This document shows positions 25,619 through 35,792 of a stretch of DNA of 64,000 bases, piece after piece. The notes below the pieces were generated by a model that ran no database searches, had not been told where the DNA came from, and saw nothing but the letters and a program-made list of their open reading frames with translations. The translations under genes were made by a program, and so were the position numbers. This DNA comes from Flavobacterium kingsejongi. Its GTDB lineage: Bacteria > Bacteroidota > Bacteroidia > Flavobacteriales > Flavobacteriaceae. The stretch is from contig NZ_CP020919.1 of the NCBI RefSeq assembly GCF_003076475.1, positions 1,922,001-1,986,000 on the forward strand. The letters are read 5' to 3'. Positions within the stretch are counted from its first letter, which is position 1, and the number at the start of each line of letters is the position of its first letter.

Positions 25619-27388
25619 TTAATACCCTTGATTTTGGGAAAATCCTTTGGTGACATCCATGGTCTCCTGTGGGATTGGGAATACCCTTCGGTACGGGGGA
25701 GAGGCAGGTTTTGCCGAAAAAGGCAGGTCGTACTTTCCGAAACGGATCATCTGAGGGCGACGGTACATTTCCCAATACATTTCAAATCCTAATTCTTTAT
25801 ATAATGTGGCAGCATCCAATGATCCTATTGGTGTACCGGGAACATTGCCAAACAGGGCTTCTCTTGTTCTGCTCGTGCGCAAAATATTGACGTCGGCTAA
25901 AGCAAGTCCGGTTTGTCCTTTGCGGAAATAGGCTTCGGCCCTCATGGTATAAATTCCTCCCAAACGGTATAATGGAATATCTACATTACTGGATCCATTC
26001 CCTTCTTCCGGGTCAAATTCAAATTTGAATACACGAACTCCACGATTGATCTGGTTTTGTGCAAAAATCGCTTGGGATGGGTTGTCGAAATTCAGTGCCG
26101 GTGTGAAGTTCATCGGTGTAGCACTGCTTTTTTCCATGAACAGTTCGGATACTTTAATACGGTTGTCCGGGGTCATCTCAAAATTACCGGAGCTGGTTAG
26201 TTTAGGTCCGTATTGTGGCCCTTCCATCAGACCGAAATTAAAATGAAACCAAGGCAGGCCTCCGCTGTTGGGTACGATATCACTTGCAGGAACACTGGTG
26301 GTCGTGGCATTATTCATGAACCAGGTACCGTCACTGTATTGAACATAACGGTGGAATCTCGGGTCATTATGGTTTCCTTCCCAACTCGCATAAAATTCAG
26401 GAGTGGTACAGGCCGCATTTGTACCACGGTTGGCTGGTGAAGTTCTTTGGTTCCGTTCCATAGAAACATAAGCAAAATCATTATCTCCATTGCGGATGTA
26501 ATCAATTTTCTGAACGACAACAAAAATAAGTTCTGATCCACCGGAATTGTCAATAGAGAAATTCTTGAAGTAATTGCTCTCCAGGCTGAATTTACCGGAA
26601 TCTGTCAGTAGCGAAGTATAATAGATAACACGGTCCATATCGGTACCGGTGCCACTTACAGCAGGCTCATTGAAATTAAATGTAGAACCTGCATTGTACC
26701 GGTCTTTGAATACGGCACGGTTGAGGTACATCGTACTTAGCAATCCATAGGCTGCTTCTTTGGTAAAACGGCCATTGTGGGTGGACTGCTGTCCCAGTTC
26801 GGCTAAATCCGGAAGTAAGGCTTCTACTTCCAATATCAGGTTATCAATAGCGGTATCAGCATGCAATATCTGTATGGGAGCATTGGTAGAATAGGGATCG
26901 CGAAAGGGTGCCTGGCCAAATAAATCCAATGTTGTATAGGTATAATAGGCTAATAGCCCTTTGGCTTCCGCTAATAATAATGTTTTTTGTTCGGTATTGC
27001 TTTCACTGATGCTTTTTATGGCGGTCAGGGAACGCGTGATCCCGTTGGTAAGCATGTTCCAGTTACTGGTCACGATAGCATTGTCAGGCCCCCAGGTGAA
27101 TTCATGCATGGAGCGCCATTTACCACCATCTCCCCAGTCACTACCGCGGGTGGGTAACATGGCAACATCGGAAGTATATTCCTGTAAGGCAAACACACCA
27201 CCGTGGTCTACAAATGTACCATCGCCCAAACGGTCATACGCTGCAGCCAGGGCTCCGGCAGGATTGGCAACTTCACCACCCAGGACTTCGTCTAAAACTA
27301 CCTCATCCAGGTTGGTACAACCGGCAAAAAATAAGGATAGTGACGCTATAGTGATCGTTCTGATATTCAGTATTCTATTTGATTTCAT
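25619..27388 (-). CDS. SusD/RagB-family surface nutrient-binding lipoprotein
   Basis: A 589-aa lipoprotein with lipobox FAGC (Cys ~24). It shows the SusD hallmarks: an early region EVANPAGALAAAYDRL, the TPR-like helices (LLAEAKGLLAYYTYTTLDLFG), and the C-terminal IYTMRAEAYFRKGQTGLALADVN plus ELGFEMYWEMYRRPQMIRFG. It forms the lid of the SusC channel and binds the ligand at the surface. The start follows the SusC stop after two bases. Ligand specificity cannot be predicted by sequence; neighbours hint at a phosphorylated substrate. Confidence 0.96.
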   Translation of the reverse strand: MKSNRILNIRTITIASLSLFFAGCTNLDEVVLDEVLGGEVANPAGALAAAYDRLGDGTFVDHGGVFALQEYTSDVAMLPTRGSDWGDGGKWRSMHEFTWGPDNAIVTSNWNMLTNGITRSLTAIKSISESNTEQKTLLLAEAKGLLAYYTYTTLDLFGQAPFRDPYSTNAPIQILHADTAIDNLILEVEALLPDLAELGQQSTHNGRFTKEAAYGLLSTMYLNRAVFKDRYNAGSTFNFNEPAVSGTGTDMDRVIYYTSLLTDSGKFSLESNYFKNFSIDNSGGSELIFVVVQKIDYIRNGDNDFAYVSMERNQRTSPANRGTNAACTTPEFYASWEGNHNDPRFHRYVQYSDGTWFMNNATTTSVPASDIVPNSGGLPWFHFNFGLMEGPQYGPKLTSSGNFEMTPDNRIKVSELFMEKSSATPMNFTPALNFDNPSQAIFAQNQINRGVRVFKFEFDPEEGNGSSNVDIPLYRLGGIYTMRAEAYFRKGQTGLALADVNILRTSRTREALFGNVPGTPIGSLDAATLYKELGFEMYWEMYRRPQMIRFGKYDLPFSAKPASPPYRRVFPIPQETMDVTKGFSQNQGY

Positions 27389-27390
27389 GA

Positions 27391-30300
27391 TTATAATTTT
27401 AAGGTTGCACCTAATAAAAATGTTCTTGACGTAGGGTAACTGGAATAATCGATTCCGAGGGATTGATTACCACCATTGGATTTCGGGCTGTTGATTAACG
27501 GATCATATCCGGTATAGTTGGTAATCGTTAGCAGGTTCTGCCCGGTTACATAGAGCGTAAGCCCCTGCATCCATTTCAGTTCCTTGATGTCGAAAGTATA
27601 GCCTAAACGTGCAGTATTCAGTCGGATAAAATCAGATTTTTCAAGGAAGAGGGTGGACAATTGCGGTGAATTGGATGGGTTGGCACCCGATTCATAGTAG
27701 CCGGTAGCCACGTTACGGTCTGAAGAGAGGTTGTTGATGTTTAACGCATTTAGGCCGGTATTGTTCAACAGATAGCCTCCGGTTTGCCCGATGATTGAAA
27801 AAGAGAAATCAAAGTTTTTATAACGCATCTGGCTGTTCAGTCCGTAATTGAATTTCGGTAAGGCACCTTCAATGATCACCCGGTCTTTACTGTTTATGAC
27901 TCCATCGCCATTGGTATCCCTGAAAATATCTTTGCCGTTCTCATCAAATCCGTCATGTTGTAAGAGGTAGAACGATCCGGCAGCATATCCGCTTCGGTAA
28001 ATATTCGCGTACACACCCGATTGTCCCGGTCCGGAAATGGTTCCCGACAGGATTTCCGAAACCGGAAGCCCTTTGATTACATTATTCAGTGTGGCACCAT
28101 TGACATCCAGCGACCACTTGAAATCTTCGGTATCCACAATGTGGGATCCCAACATAAATTCAAAACCTTTGTTGATGATTTTTCCATCGATGTTGACCCA
28201 AATCGTATTGGTAGGGCTCAATACCTGTGAAGGTATATTCAATATGGCATCGGTTGTTGTTTTATTAAAATAATCCAGTGTTCCATACAAACGCCCTTTC
28301 CAAAAACTGAAATCCAGTCCTACGTTGTATTGTGTTACCACCTCCCATTTTAAATTCGGGTTTGGGGTACGGGCCACCGATACACCATTGACTAATTCCA
28401 GGTCATCGTAGAGGTAATACCCATCCGGGCCTGAAAGCGCATAACTGGCTTTGGTGATTTTGTTTTGTACTTCCTGGTTTCCGGTTTGTCCCCAGCTGGT
28501 GCGTAACTTCAGGTTTTCAATACTGCTGGATGCATTCAGGAAATTTTCCTTGAAAATATTCCACCCTAAGGCAAAAGAAGGAAAGTATCCGTACTTGTTG
28601 TTTTCTCCAAAACGGGTAGATCCGTCGGCACGCATCGAAGCGGTTAAAAGGTATTTGCCATTAAAGGTATAATTGACCCTTCCAAAATAGGACTGTAATT
28701 CATTCTCCTGTGCGAAACCGGCTACACCCGACTGTACACCTGCAAAACCGGGATTGTTTCCTGGATTGATGCCCACATTCTGGTCGGAAACGCCGTCAAT
28801 GCTAAAGCTGCTTCCGGAACGTTCGAATTTCTGATAGGAGAAACCAGCCAATGCTTCAAACTTATGTTTGTCTGCCAGCAGGTCATAGGTCAGGTAATGT
28901 TCGACAAGGGAATTTTTAGACTCCATGTTGTTTTGAACGTATTTCCCTTTGGGGTTGAGGTCGGTAAGGTTCGGATAGATCGTGGTATTGCGTTCTGCAA
29001 TCGAGCGGTCAATACCGATATTTAATTTGTATTCCAGCCCTTTTACAATGCGGAATGAAGCTTCCATATTCCCCAATACGCGTAATGTCCGGGTCTGGTC
29101 TTCATAGATGCTCAATAAATAAGCAGGATTGTAATGCGCATTCATATTGAAGTTGGTATACGCGCCATTTTGATCAAATACCGGGCGGGTAGGATTGGCC
29201 ATAAGGGTATGAATAATCAGCTGGCCATTGGATCCCCCATCATCACTGGTCGGCACCCCGTTATCTTCGGTTTCACTCGCTGTCAGGTTGACTTTTACTT
29301 TAAGGCGTTTGTCATCCAGGAATGATTCCGATGCATTGATACGACCCGAAGTACGTTTGAAACTGCTTTGGTTTACAATTCCTTCCTGGTTCATCTGGGC
29401 GAGGGAAGCATAGTAATTCCCGGAATCGGTTTGTTTGGCAAAAGACAACGAATTGTTCTTTGTGATGGCTGTACGGTAAATGACGTCCTGCCAATCGGTA
29501 CTGGCACCATGATCAAAAGCAGGATCGGTAATTGCCGTCCGGTAGGTATCTGCGGAAAGCACATCCAGTTTTTTGGCGACAGTCGATAGTCCCATGTAGG
29601 TATCTAATGTCAGTGTGGCTTTTCCTTTGGATCCTTTTTTGGTTGTTACAATGACCACTCCATTGGATCCCCTGGCTCCATATATAGCAGCAGCAGAGGC
29701 ATCTTTTAATACGGTAATCGATTCAATATCGCTGGTATTCAGGAAATTCAATGGATTTTTGGCTGCGGAAGATCCAAAGCCCACATTGGTTCCACCCGGA
29801 CTCACATCATCATTGGATAACGGTACTCCATCGACTACGAAAAGCGGTGTACTTCCGCTTCGGATAGAACCGACCCCACGGATGCTGACATTTACTCCGG
29901 CTCCTGGCTCGCCACTGGATCCTACCACACGTACTCCGGCCACTTTTCCCTGTAACAGGTTATCTGCGGATACATTGATTCCCTGTCGGGACTGATCGGC
30001 ATTCAACTGTGTCACCGCTCCGGTAACATCGGCCTTGGATTGTTTTCCATAGCCAACGACCATGACTTCACTCAGGTTAGCTGCATCGGGTTCCAACTGG
30101 ATGGTAAGTGTTTTCCCCGTCACCGTCACTAATTTGGTTTTATAGCCTACATAGGATACGGCCAGTGTTTTTCCTTCTTCGACAGTAATTTCAAATTCTC
30201 CGTCTACATTTGTTATGGTACTGTTGTTCTTCCCGGTTTCTGCAATAGTGGCTCCCGGAAGTGGCAGTCCGTTTTCGTCCGTAATTTTTCCTTTTACGAT

Positions 30301-30666
30301 TTGCTGTATCAAAATTTGATTGGCAGCAACTGTAGGGATTTTTTTGATCAGCACCAGTTTGTCATTGATGGTATAGCTGAAATGGGCTTTATGGGATAAA
30401 TCGTTCAGCACATTTTCCAATGGTTCCGTATAGGTGATAGTATAACTTGTCTGATCTTCGATTACAGCTTCCCCATAGCTGAATTTATATTGTGTTTGGC
30501 GGCTGAGCTGTGAAAAAATAGAAACCAGTGTCGCTTTGGCGGAATTGATTTTTGCCTTTGGTGGTGCATTTTTCAGTTCTCTGCTATATCCGGCATGAAA
30601 AGAAAGTAATGCCGGGACTAAAAGCAGGAAGCTTTTAAGTTTAAAAGAGGTAATTTTAAAAGACAT
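27391..30666 (-). CDS. SusC/RagA-family TonB-dependent transporter with STN domain
   Basis: A 1091-aa outer-membrane transporter. After a signal peptide come an STN signalling domain (residues ~45-110), a carboxypeptidase-regulatory-like beta domain (~127-195, opening VKGKITDENGLPLPGA), a TonB box/plug (EVMVVGYGKQSK; plug motif AAAIYGARGSNGVVIVTTK) and a 22-stranded barrel ending in ATLKL. The STN domain means the transporter itself signals to the FecR/ECF pair encoded next to it. It forms the import channel with SusD. Confidence 0.96.
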   Translation of the reverse strand: MSFKITSFKLKSFLLLVPALLSFHAGYSRELKNAPPKAKINSAKATLVSIFSQLSRQTQYKFSYGEAVIEDQTSYTITYTEPLENVLNDLSHKAHFSYTINDKLVLIKKIPTVAANQILIQQIVKGKITDENGLPLPGATIAETGKNNSTITNVDGEFEITVEEGKTLAVSYVGYKTKLVTVTGKTLTIQLEPDAANLSEVMVVGYGKQSKADVTGAVTQLNADQSRQGINVSADNLLQGKVAGVRVVGSSGEPGAGVNVSIRGVGSIRSGSTPLFVVDGVPLSNDDVSPGGTNVGFGSSAAKNPLNFLNTSDIESITVLKDASAAAIYGARGSNGVVIVTTKKGSKGKATLTLDTYMGLSTVAKKLDVLSADTYRTAITDPAFDHGASTDWQDVIYRTAITKNNSLSFAKQTDSGNYYASLAQMNQEGIVNQSSFKRTSGRINASESFLDDKRLKVKVNLTASETEDNGVPTSDDGGSNGQLIIHTLMANPTRPVFDQNGAYTNFNMNAHYNPAYLLSIYEDQTRTLRVLGNMEASFRIVKGLEYKLNIGIDRSIAERNTTIYPNLTDLNPKGKYVQNNMESKNSLVEHYLTYDLLADKHKFEALAGFSYQKFERSGSSFSIDGVSDQNVGINPGNNPGFAGVQSGVAGFAQENELQSYFGRVNYTFNGKYLLTASMRADGSTRFGENNKYGYFPSFALGWNIFKENFLNASSSIENLKLRTSWGQTGNQEVQNKITKASYALSGPDGYYLYDDLELVNGVSVARTPNPNLKWEVVTQYNVGLDFSFWKGRLYGTLDYFNKTTTDAILNIPSQVLSPTNTIWVNIDGKIINKGFEFMLGSHIVDTEDFKWSLDVNGATLNNVIKGLPVSEILSGTISGPGQSGVYANIYRSGYAAGSFYLLQHDGFDENGKDIFRDTNGDGVINSKDRVIIEGALPKFNYGLNSQMRYKNFDFSFSIIGQTGGYLLNNTGLNALNINNLSSDRNVATGYYESGANPSNSPQLSTLFLEKSDFIRLNTARLGYTFDIKELKWMQGLTLYVTGQNLLTITNYTGYDPLINSPKSNGGNQSLGIDYSSYPTSRTFLLGATLKL

Positions 30667-30746
30667 GATTTAAGGTGTTGGTTTTACGATGCTTACTAAG
30701 GGCTGCTATTAGTAGTGTAATTGCGGCTTGTTTTTTTGATTTGTAG

Positions 30747-31676
30747 TTAGTTGACTTTTACTGTATTCCCATAAGTTTCAAATTTTAGATAGGTGATATA
30801 ATTTATTTGTTGTAGGATGCTTTCTAAGGATGCTTTTTGTGCCACGAATACGGTGACGCGTGTATCAGGAATAGTTGTATTGGCTAACTGGAAGTTCACA
30901 CCATACTTATAATGAAGGAGTGAGAACACTTCTTCCAGCGGTACATTATTCAGGGTGATATCCTGTTTGTACCAGTTGTTAAGCAATGCTTTGTCTGCTT
31001 TTTGTCTGGTCAGTTTTTCAGCTTCAAATGAAGCTTCTTCCCCGGGAATTAAATCGATACTGGCAGTGGCAGTGGTAACATTTACTTTTCCGGTGACTAC
31101 CGCTACATGGCATTGTTTACCAGAAAGCTGGATGTGAAAGGAAGTTCCCAGTACTTTTGTTTCGAGCTGGCCGGAGGTAATGATAAAAGGATGCTGTGCA
31201 TCTTTGGCAACATTAAAAAAAGCATTTCCCTGTAGCAGTTGTACTTTTCGGGTCGCTCCAGTAAATTGGGCAGGATAGTGAAATTTGGAATGTGCGGCCA
31301 GGTAAATTGTTGAGCCATCGCCCAGTTTCAGGGAATCCGGGGCCTGCATTGTGGTAAACGTCAGCATTTTTTCGACAGTGCCGGCTTTGGGCTTGAGGAG
31401 TATTCCGAGTCCCAGGAGTAAGAGTATACTGGCAGCGGCAATATACCGGAGATAATGCACCGGACGCTCTTTTTGGTCGATGTGTTTCAGGATTCCGGCA
31501 TATATCTTTTCGGATACCTGTTCTTTATTTCCCATTGTAGGGGTGTCCCATTCCGGGGTCTTATATTCTGAATGCATAAAATCATTCAATACATTTTCTT
31601 CCGCTTCTGAAGTACGTTTCCGGTTGCTTTTCTCAATAAGATATCCGAGGATATGTTTGCTTTTTTTAATCATCAT
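30747..31676 (-). CDS. FecR-family anti-sigma factor
   Basis: A 309-aa transmembrane anti-sigma factor. The cytosolic N-terminus binds the ECF factor, one span lies at about residues 80-98 (AAASILLLLGLGILL), and the periplasmic part has the FecR domain (LGTSFHIQ ... VVTGKVNV) and the C-terminal DUF4974 domain (DITLNNVPLEEVFSLL...). The DUF4974 domain is thought to contact the STN domain of SusC. Its position between the ECF gene and susC is the standard order. MM at the start leaves either Met possible. Confidence 0.93.
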   Translation of the reverse strand: MMIKKSKHILGYLIEKSNRKRTSEAEENVLNDFMHSEYKTPEWDTPTMGNKEQVSEKIYAGILKHIDQKERPVHYLRYIAAASILLLLGLGILLKPKAGTVEKMLTFTTMQAPDSLKLGDGSTIYLAAHSKFHYPAQFTGATRKVQLLQGNAFFNVAKDAQHPFIITSGQLETKVLGTSFHIQLSGKQCHVAVVTGKVNVTTATASIDLIPGEEASFEAEKLTRQKADKALLNNWYKQDITLNNVPLEEVFSLLHYKYGVNFQLANTTIPDTRVTVFVAQKASLESILQQINYITYLKFETYGNTVKVN

Positions 31677-31753
31677 TAGGGTATAGTTACCTATAAGTAC
31701 CGTAAGTGATGAATCGTACCATCGAAAATTATTATGAAACCGTTAACACAAGG

Positions 31754-32284
31754 TTATGATAAAAGATGAGCCAGTACACTGCTCAGGACTCCTGCCCAGG
31801 CATGGTCTTTTACGCCGGAACGGAGTTGTTTCAGGGCGAGTGAAAGCTGATTTTTTACAGTTTGTTTGGATAGGCTTAATTCGGTAGCAATCTGTTCGAT
31901 AGACATTTCCTGGAGTTTGTGCATCAGGAAAATTTCTTTTCTTTTTTCCGGGAGCCTGTCAAGAAGTAGGTACAGCTGATCGGCCAGTTCAGAATCGGCT
32001 GGCGGTAGGTTTTCGATCAGGTAATTTTCAAATTTGTCTTCCAGAACAGTTTTATCCATCCGGTTCATTCTGTAGTTTTTAAAGATCTGGTTTTTTACGG
32101 CGCGAAAGAGGTAATGATCCATCGCCACAATTTCAACCTCTTTTCTTCTTTCCCAGAGGTCGATAAAAACATCCTGGACTACATTTTGTGCCAGTTGTTC
32201 ATCCTGGGTCATTTTAAATGAAAACACATTTAATTTTTCCCAATATTCAGTATATACTTTTTCAAAGTCTTTACGGTCTTCCAT
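31754..32284 (-). CDS. ECF RNA polymerase sigma factor
   Basis: A 176-aa ECF sigma factor. Region 2 is QNVVQDVFIDLWERR and region 4 is LPEKRKEIFLMHKLQEMS followed by IATELSLSKQTVKNQLSLAL. It matches the Bacteroidota ECF group that is partnered with FecR proteins. It is released when SusC binds its substrate and presumably activates the SusC/SusD genes. The 3' 70 bp to the anti-sigma gene contain no terminator, so the two are likely co-transcribed. Confidence 0.95.
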   Translation of the reverse strand: MEDRKDFEKVYTEYWEKLNVFSFKMTQDEQLAQNVVQDVFIDLWERRKEVEIVAMDHYLFRAVKNQIFKNYRMNRMDKTVLEDKFENYLIENLPPADSELADQLYLLLDRLPEKRKEIFLMHKLQEMSIEQIATELSLSKQTVKNQLSLALKQLRSGVKDHAWAGVLSSVLAHLLS

Positions 32285-32580
32285 TTTAAAAAGGCATAAT
32301 ATCGGTGAGGTGCAAAATACGGGATTGTATTGGCGTCCTGTTTTTCGTTAAAGTTATGTTTCAATTAATTAAAGGTTTACCCTCTTTTAAACCAACGGAA
32401 TTTTTGATTTGTTTTTTTTAGACTAACACTGGCTTAACCTGAACCGCTTAATTTTACCACCATTATGTACCGAATAACCATTTGTTGTAGGATGTGTTAG
32501 GACGTACTTTCTACTATAGGCTTCTGCCCGGATTGTACCCACAAGTACTATTTACTCATTACATTTTAATTATACCACGT

Positions 32581-33654
32581 ATGAAGTCTATTACATTGCT
32601 TACCGCTTTCCTGTCTGCAGCAGCAGTTTTTCAGGCCAATGCACAAAATGATACTCAGCACCTGAATAAGATTCAGGTTATCGGGTCACACAACAGTTAC
32701 AAAAATGCTATTGAGCCGGCATTGCTAAAGGTGCTGATGGCAAAAGATTCTACACATTCGCTCCGCGGCCTCGAATATGAGCATATTTCAATTACGGATC
32801 AGCTGAATATGGGATTGCACAACCTCGAGATTGATGTGTATGCCGATAGTAAAGGAGGAAAATATGCCCACCCAAAAGGCCTTGAACTGGCGAAGCCAGA
32901 TCGTGCTTATGATCCACAGGGTGTGATGCACCAGCCGGGATTTAAGGTGTTGCATATTCCGGATATTGATTTCCGGAGTTCCAGCCTGACCTTTGAAGCC
33001 TGTCTGCAGACTTTACAAAAGTGGTCGGATGCGCATCCGGGACACGTTCCGGTTTTTATCACACTGGAACCGAAAGATGGAAGCGCTAACCGGTTTGGTA
33101 CCCAACCGGAAAAATTTACCCCAAAATTATTTAAGGAACTGGATGGCGTAATCAGGCGTGTCCTGGGATCGGATAAACTGATTGTGCCGGATGATGTGCG
33201 GGGGAATTATGCTACACTGGAAGCAGCCGTACTGGCAGGCAACTGGCCCACAATGGCACAAGCCAAAGGGAAATTCCTTTTTATATTGGATGATAGCAAC
33301 GAGAAACGGGATTTGTATAAGAAAGGGCATCCTTCCTTAAAGGGACGTACAGTATTTATCAATGCGGAACCGGGAACGCCCGAAGCGGCAACTTTATTTC
33401 GCAATGATCCAGAAGATAGTACTATCCCGGGGCTGGTTAAAAAAGGATACATCATCCGAACCCGTGCCGATGCCAATACCGAAGAAGCCCGTGCGAATGA
33501 TTACACTCATTTTAAGGCGGCCCAAAATTCCGGTGCGCAAATTATAACGACAGATTATTACCAGCCGAGTACATTTTTTAATTCTCCCTACCATGTGAAA
33601 TTTGACGATGCAACCTATGTAAGGCCGAATCCCGTGAATGGAAGCGAACAGTAA
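32581..33654 (+). CDS. Secreted PI-PLC-like, Ca2+-dependent phospholipase C
   Basis: A 357-aa secreted protein; the signal peptide ends near FQANAQ, residue 24. The mature part starts with IQVIGSHNSYKNAIEP, the conserved first strand and catalytic His of phosphatidylinositol-type phospholipases, and later has LHNLEIDVYAD and VLHIPDIDF with a second His, then FITLEPKD. This fits the family of Ca2+-dependent phosphoinositide-specific phospholipase C. It cleaves phosphodiester lipids to diacylglycerol and (probably inositol) phosphate. The ATG at 32581 is used because it opens the signal peptide. It lies divergent from the ECF/SusC operon. The actual substrate needs assay. Confidence 0.82.
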   Translation: MKSITLLTAFLSAAAVFQANAQNDTQHLNKIQVIGSHNSYKNAIEPALLKVLMAKDSTHSLRGLEYEHISITDQLNMGLHNLEIDVYADSKGGKYAHPKGLELAKPDRAYDPQGVMHQPGFKVLHIPDIDFRSSSLTFEACLQTLQKWSDAHPGHVPVFITLEPKDGSANRFGTQPEKFTPKLFKELDGVIRRVLGSDKLIVPDDVRGNYATLEAAVLAGNWPTMAQAKGKFLFILDDSNEKRDLYKKGHPSLKGRTVFINAEPGTPEAATLFRNDPEDSTIPGLVKKGYIIRTRADANTEEARANDYTHFKAAQNSGAQIITTDYYQPSTFFNSPYHVKFDDATYVRPNPVNGSEQ

Positions 33655-33683
33655 AGAGTCAGCGTACTATTCCAGGACTTAAT

Positions 33684-33724
33684 AAAGAGCGGTTCCCTTT
33701 TTGGTAAGGTGCCGCTCTTTTTTA
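33684..33724. terminator. Bidirectional terminator between PI-PLC and phosphoesterase
   Basis: AAAGAGCGG (33684-33692) and CCGCTCTTT (33712-33720) form a 9-bp stem with a 19-nt loop and a T-run to 33723. The right side touches the phosphoesterase stop codon at 33722-33724. Confidence 0.75.
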
Positions 33725-35629
33725 TTGCGGCCGTAAATCCTGGACTGCCCCGGATTTTAAATCCACCTTAAAATGACTGGAGGGTGCACCACTTAAAAAC
33801 CGGTTCAATATGGTAAGGAAAAGCCCTAATTTATCCTGGATAGGATCTCCTTTTTGCTGGTATTTAAAAAAGGAAGCGGCAAGGTATTGATACTGCCTGA
33901 TCCGTTCCGGACCTATATCGGATAGTGCAAGCTGATCGGCACTGCGAATACGGTAAAAGTCGGTGATAAGGTCGAGCCCGTTCCACTGTTCAAAATCACT
34001 AAGTACCAGTTTATTTTGTCCTAATTCTTTTTGTGTTTTCTGCAGGCCTTTTTTCCACTTTTTCAGATTGCCTTTTTTGTGCAGGAGTGTTGTAGCATAA
34101 TCATCGGAACTCATCCGGGTGAGTGCTAACAAATCGGCACCACTTACCTGTAACATGAATTCTTTAAATGCTTTGGGCCAGTCATCGGGTAAAAATCGGA
34201 GCCGTACCAGTTCCTTCAGGTGCCAGTCGGTAAAGGCGTGGTAATTTTTAGCTTCAAGTATCGTAGGATCCCATAGTTCAGGATGGTTTTGACTTTTCAA
34301 AAAGGCATATTCCATACGGTATAAGGCAAATAACTCATCAAACCGGGGCACAGTATCGATGGATATTGTATTCACTTCCAATATTCCGTCAGGTTGTACC
34401 GTCAATACTTTGTAGGCAGGAATATAGGCTGCAAGTGAGGGTGTTTGTATGTTGACCAGTGTATTTCCTTTCTTCGTTTTTTGGATTCCGGTATCGTTAA
34501 GGTGCATGTGCCCGCCAAAATGAATTTTTAATCCTGCATCTGCAAAAGTCTGTGCGACTTCTTCTGAAGGGACGCGGTTGAGTTGCCATTTGTCTGGCCC
34601 CATCAGTGCGCTAATAGCTTCGGAGGCTCCATCGTTAAATTCGACCATAGGGTAATGACTGAAAGCGATCAGTGTCTTGCCTTGTTGCTCCGCTTCCATC
34701 GCTATTTTATGTACCCATTCCACTAAATGTTTTTTATGTGATAGGACCTGATTGTAACCAATCCCAGCCTCGGAATAGCTTTTTGAATTTTTGGGATCGC
34801 TGGCCTTCGTGTCTTTTGGGATATACACATTACCATCTATGGCAAGCAGCCAAAGTCCCGGGGTTGGTTCTACAAGATAACTCACATCCGGTACGGTATA
34901 ACCGGGAGCCACTTCATAAGTTCTATTGGACAATGCTGCCGCCGTTTGAGCTTTAGCATACGAATAATTTCCAGTGGAGTAGGTGCTAAAAGGAGTGGGC
35001 CAATAGCGGTAGCTTTCTTTCGGGAAGAAACCGAATTCCTGCAAATGATCGGTAATGCCCGAATAGCCCATTTTGGTAATATCACGGGTGATGACAGCAG
35101 GAAGGATATTTGAATCGGGTTTGTAATTCCCGGTGGTACTGAAAATCGGCTGCCGTTTCCCGCCTTCCCCGAGAAAATCATCTTTTCCCGATTCCTGAGC
35201 GAAAGGGCCTACAGGGTCATGGTTTCCGGTAGTGATAAAAAACTGTATGTTGTACGTTTCGGTATAATACTGCAACAGTTGCTGAAGGCCCCGAATGTGG
35301 AGTGGCTGCCCGTCGTCGCTGTAATCTCCGGGAAGTGCGACATAATGAATCCCACGCTTTGCAATATCCTCTAAGGCTGCCAGGAAGGCAAAATAATTCT
35401 CGTTAAAGATCCGGGTGGAATGCAACTGGGATTCCATCGTCCGTAATAAGGTGTATTTTCCAGTAGTAGGATTCCAGATTCCTTTATAAGGATTGTCCTG
35501 TAGCGTCCCGTATAAATCCTGCAGGTGTACATCGGCCAGGAAGGCGATTTGTACTGTATCCGTTTGTTGTTGTGCGAGAAGAATGATAGGGGTGGTGAGT
35601 AAGAAAAGGGTAATGAGAAATCGATTCAT
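33722..35629 (-). CDS. Secreted metallophosphoesterase
   Basis: A 635-aa protein with a signal peptide (ends ILLAQ) and a calcineurin-type catalytic domain in the first ~400 residues: FLADVHLQD, ALPGDYSDDG, TTGNHDPVG, IAFSHYPM and FGGHMHLND. The remaining ~200 residues are helical and unassigned. This layout resembles secreted acid-sphingomyelinase/5'-nucleotidase-like phosphodiesterases. Its gene is convergent with the PI-PLC gene and next to the SusC/SusD system, so it probably dephosphorylates the released lipid head group. That role is inference. Confidence 0.85.
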   Translation of the reverse strand: MNRFLITLFLLTTPIILLAQQQTDTVQIAFLADVHLQDLYGTLQDNPYKGIWNPTTGKYTLLRTMESQLHSTRIFNENYFAFLAALEDIAKRGIHYVALPGDYSDDGQPLHIRGLQQLLQYYTETYNIQFFITTGNHDPVGPFAQESGKDDFLGEGGKRQPIFSTTGNYKPDSNILPAVITRDITKMGYSGITDHLQEFGFFPKESYRYWPTPFSTYSTGNYSYAKAQTAAALSNRTYEVAPGYTVPDVSYLVEPTPGLWLLAIDGNVYIPKDTKASDPKNSKSYSEAGIGYNQVLSHKKHLVEWVHKIAMEAEQQGKTLIAFSHYPMVEFNDGASEAISALMGPDKWQLNRVPSEEVAQTFADAGLKIHFGGHMHLNDTGIQKTKKGNTLVNIQTPSLAAYIPAYKVLTVQPDGILEVNTISIDTVPRFDELFALYRMEYAFLKSQNHPELWDPTILEAKNYHAFTDWHLKELVRLRFLPDDWPKAFKEFMLQVSGADLLALTRMSSDDYATTLLHKKGNLKKWKKGLQKTQKELGQNKLVLSDFEQWNGLDLITDFYRIRSADQLALSDIGPERIRQYQYLAASFFKYQQKGDPIQDKLGLFLTILNRFLSGAPSSHFKVDLKSGAVQDLRPQ

Positions 35630-35792
35630 GGATATAGGACTAAGCAACGCGTACAGACAATCAGGGAATTGTGTATGGCGTTGTATTAATCTGCTAGGAT
35701 AGGCAAAAAAAGGGTAAAATAATTTAAGCCAATGTTATATAACCGGAATGCTTGTGTTAGGGGATAAGGCTCATCCTGTGACAGTGTAAAAA

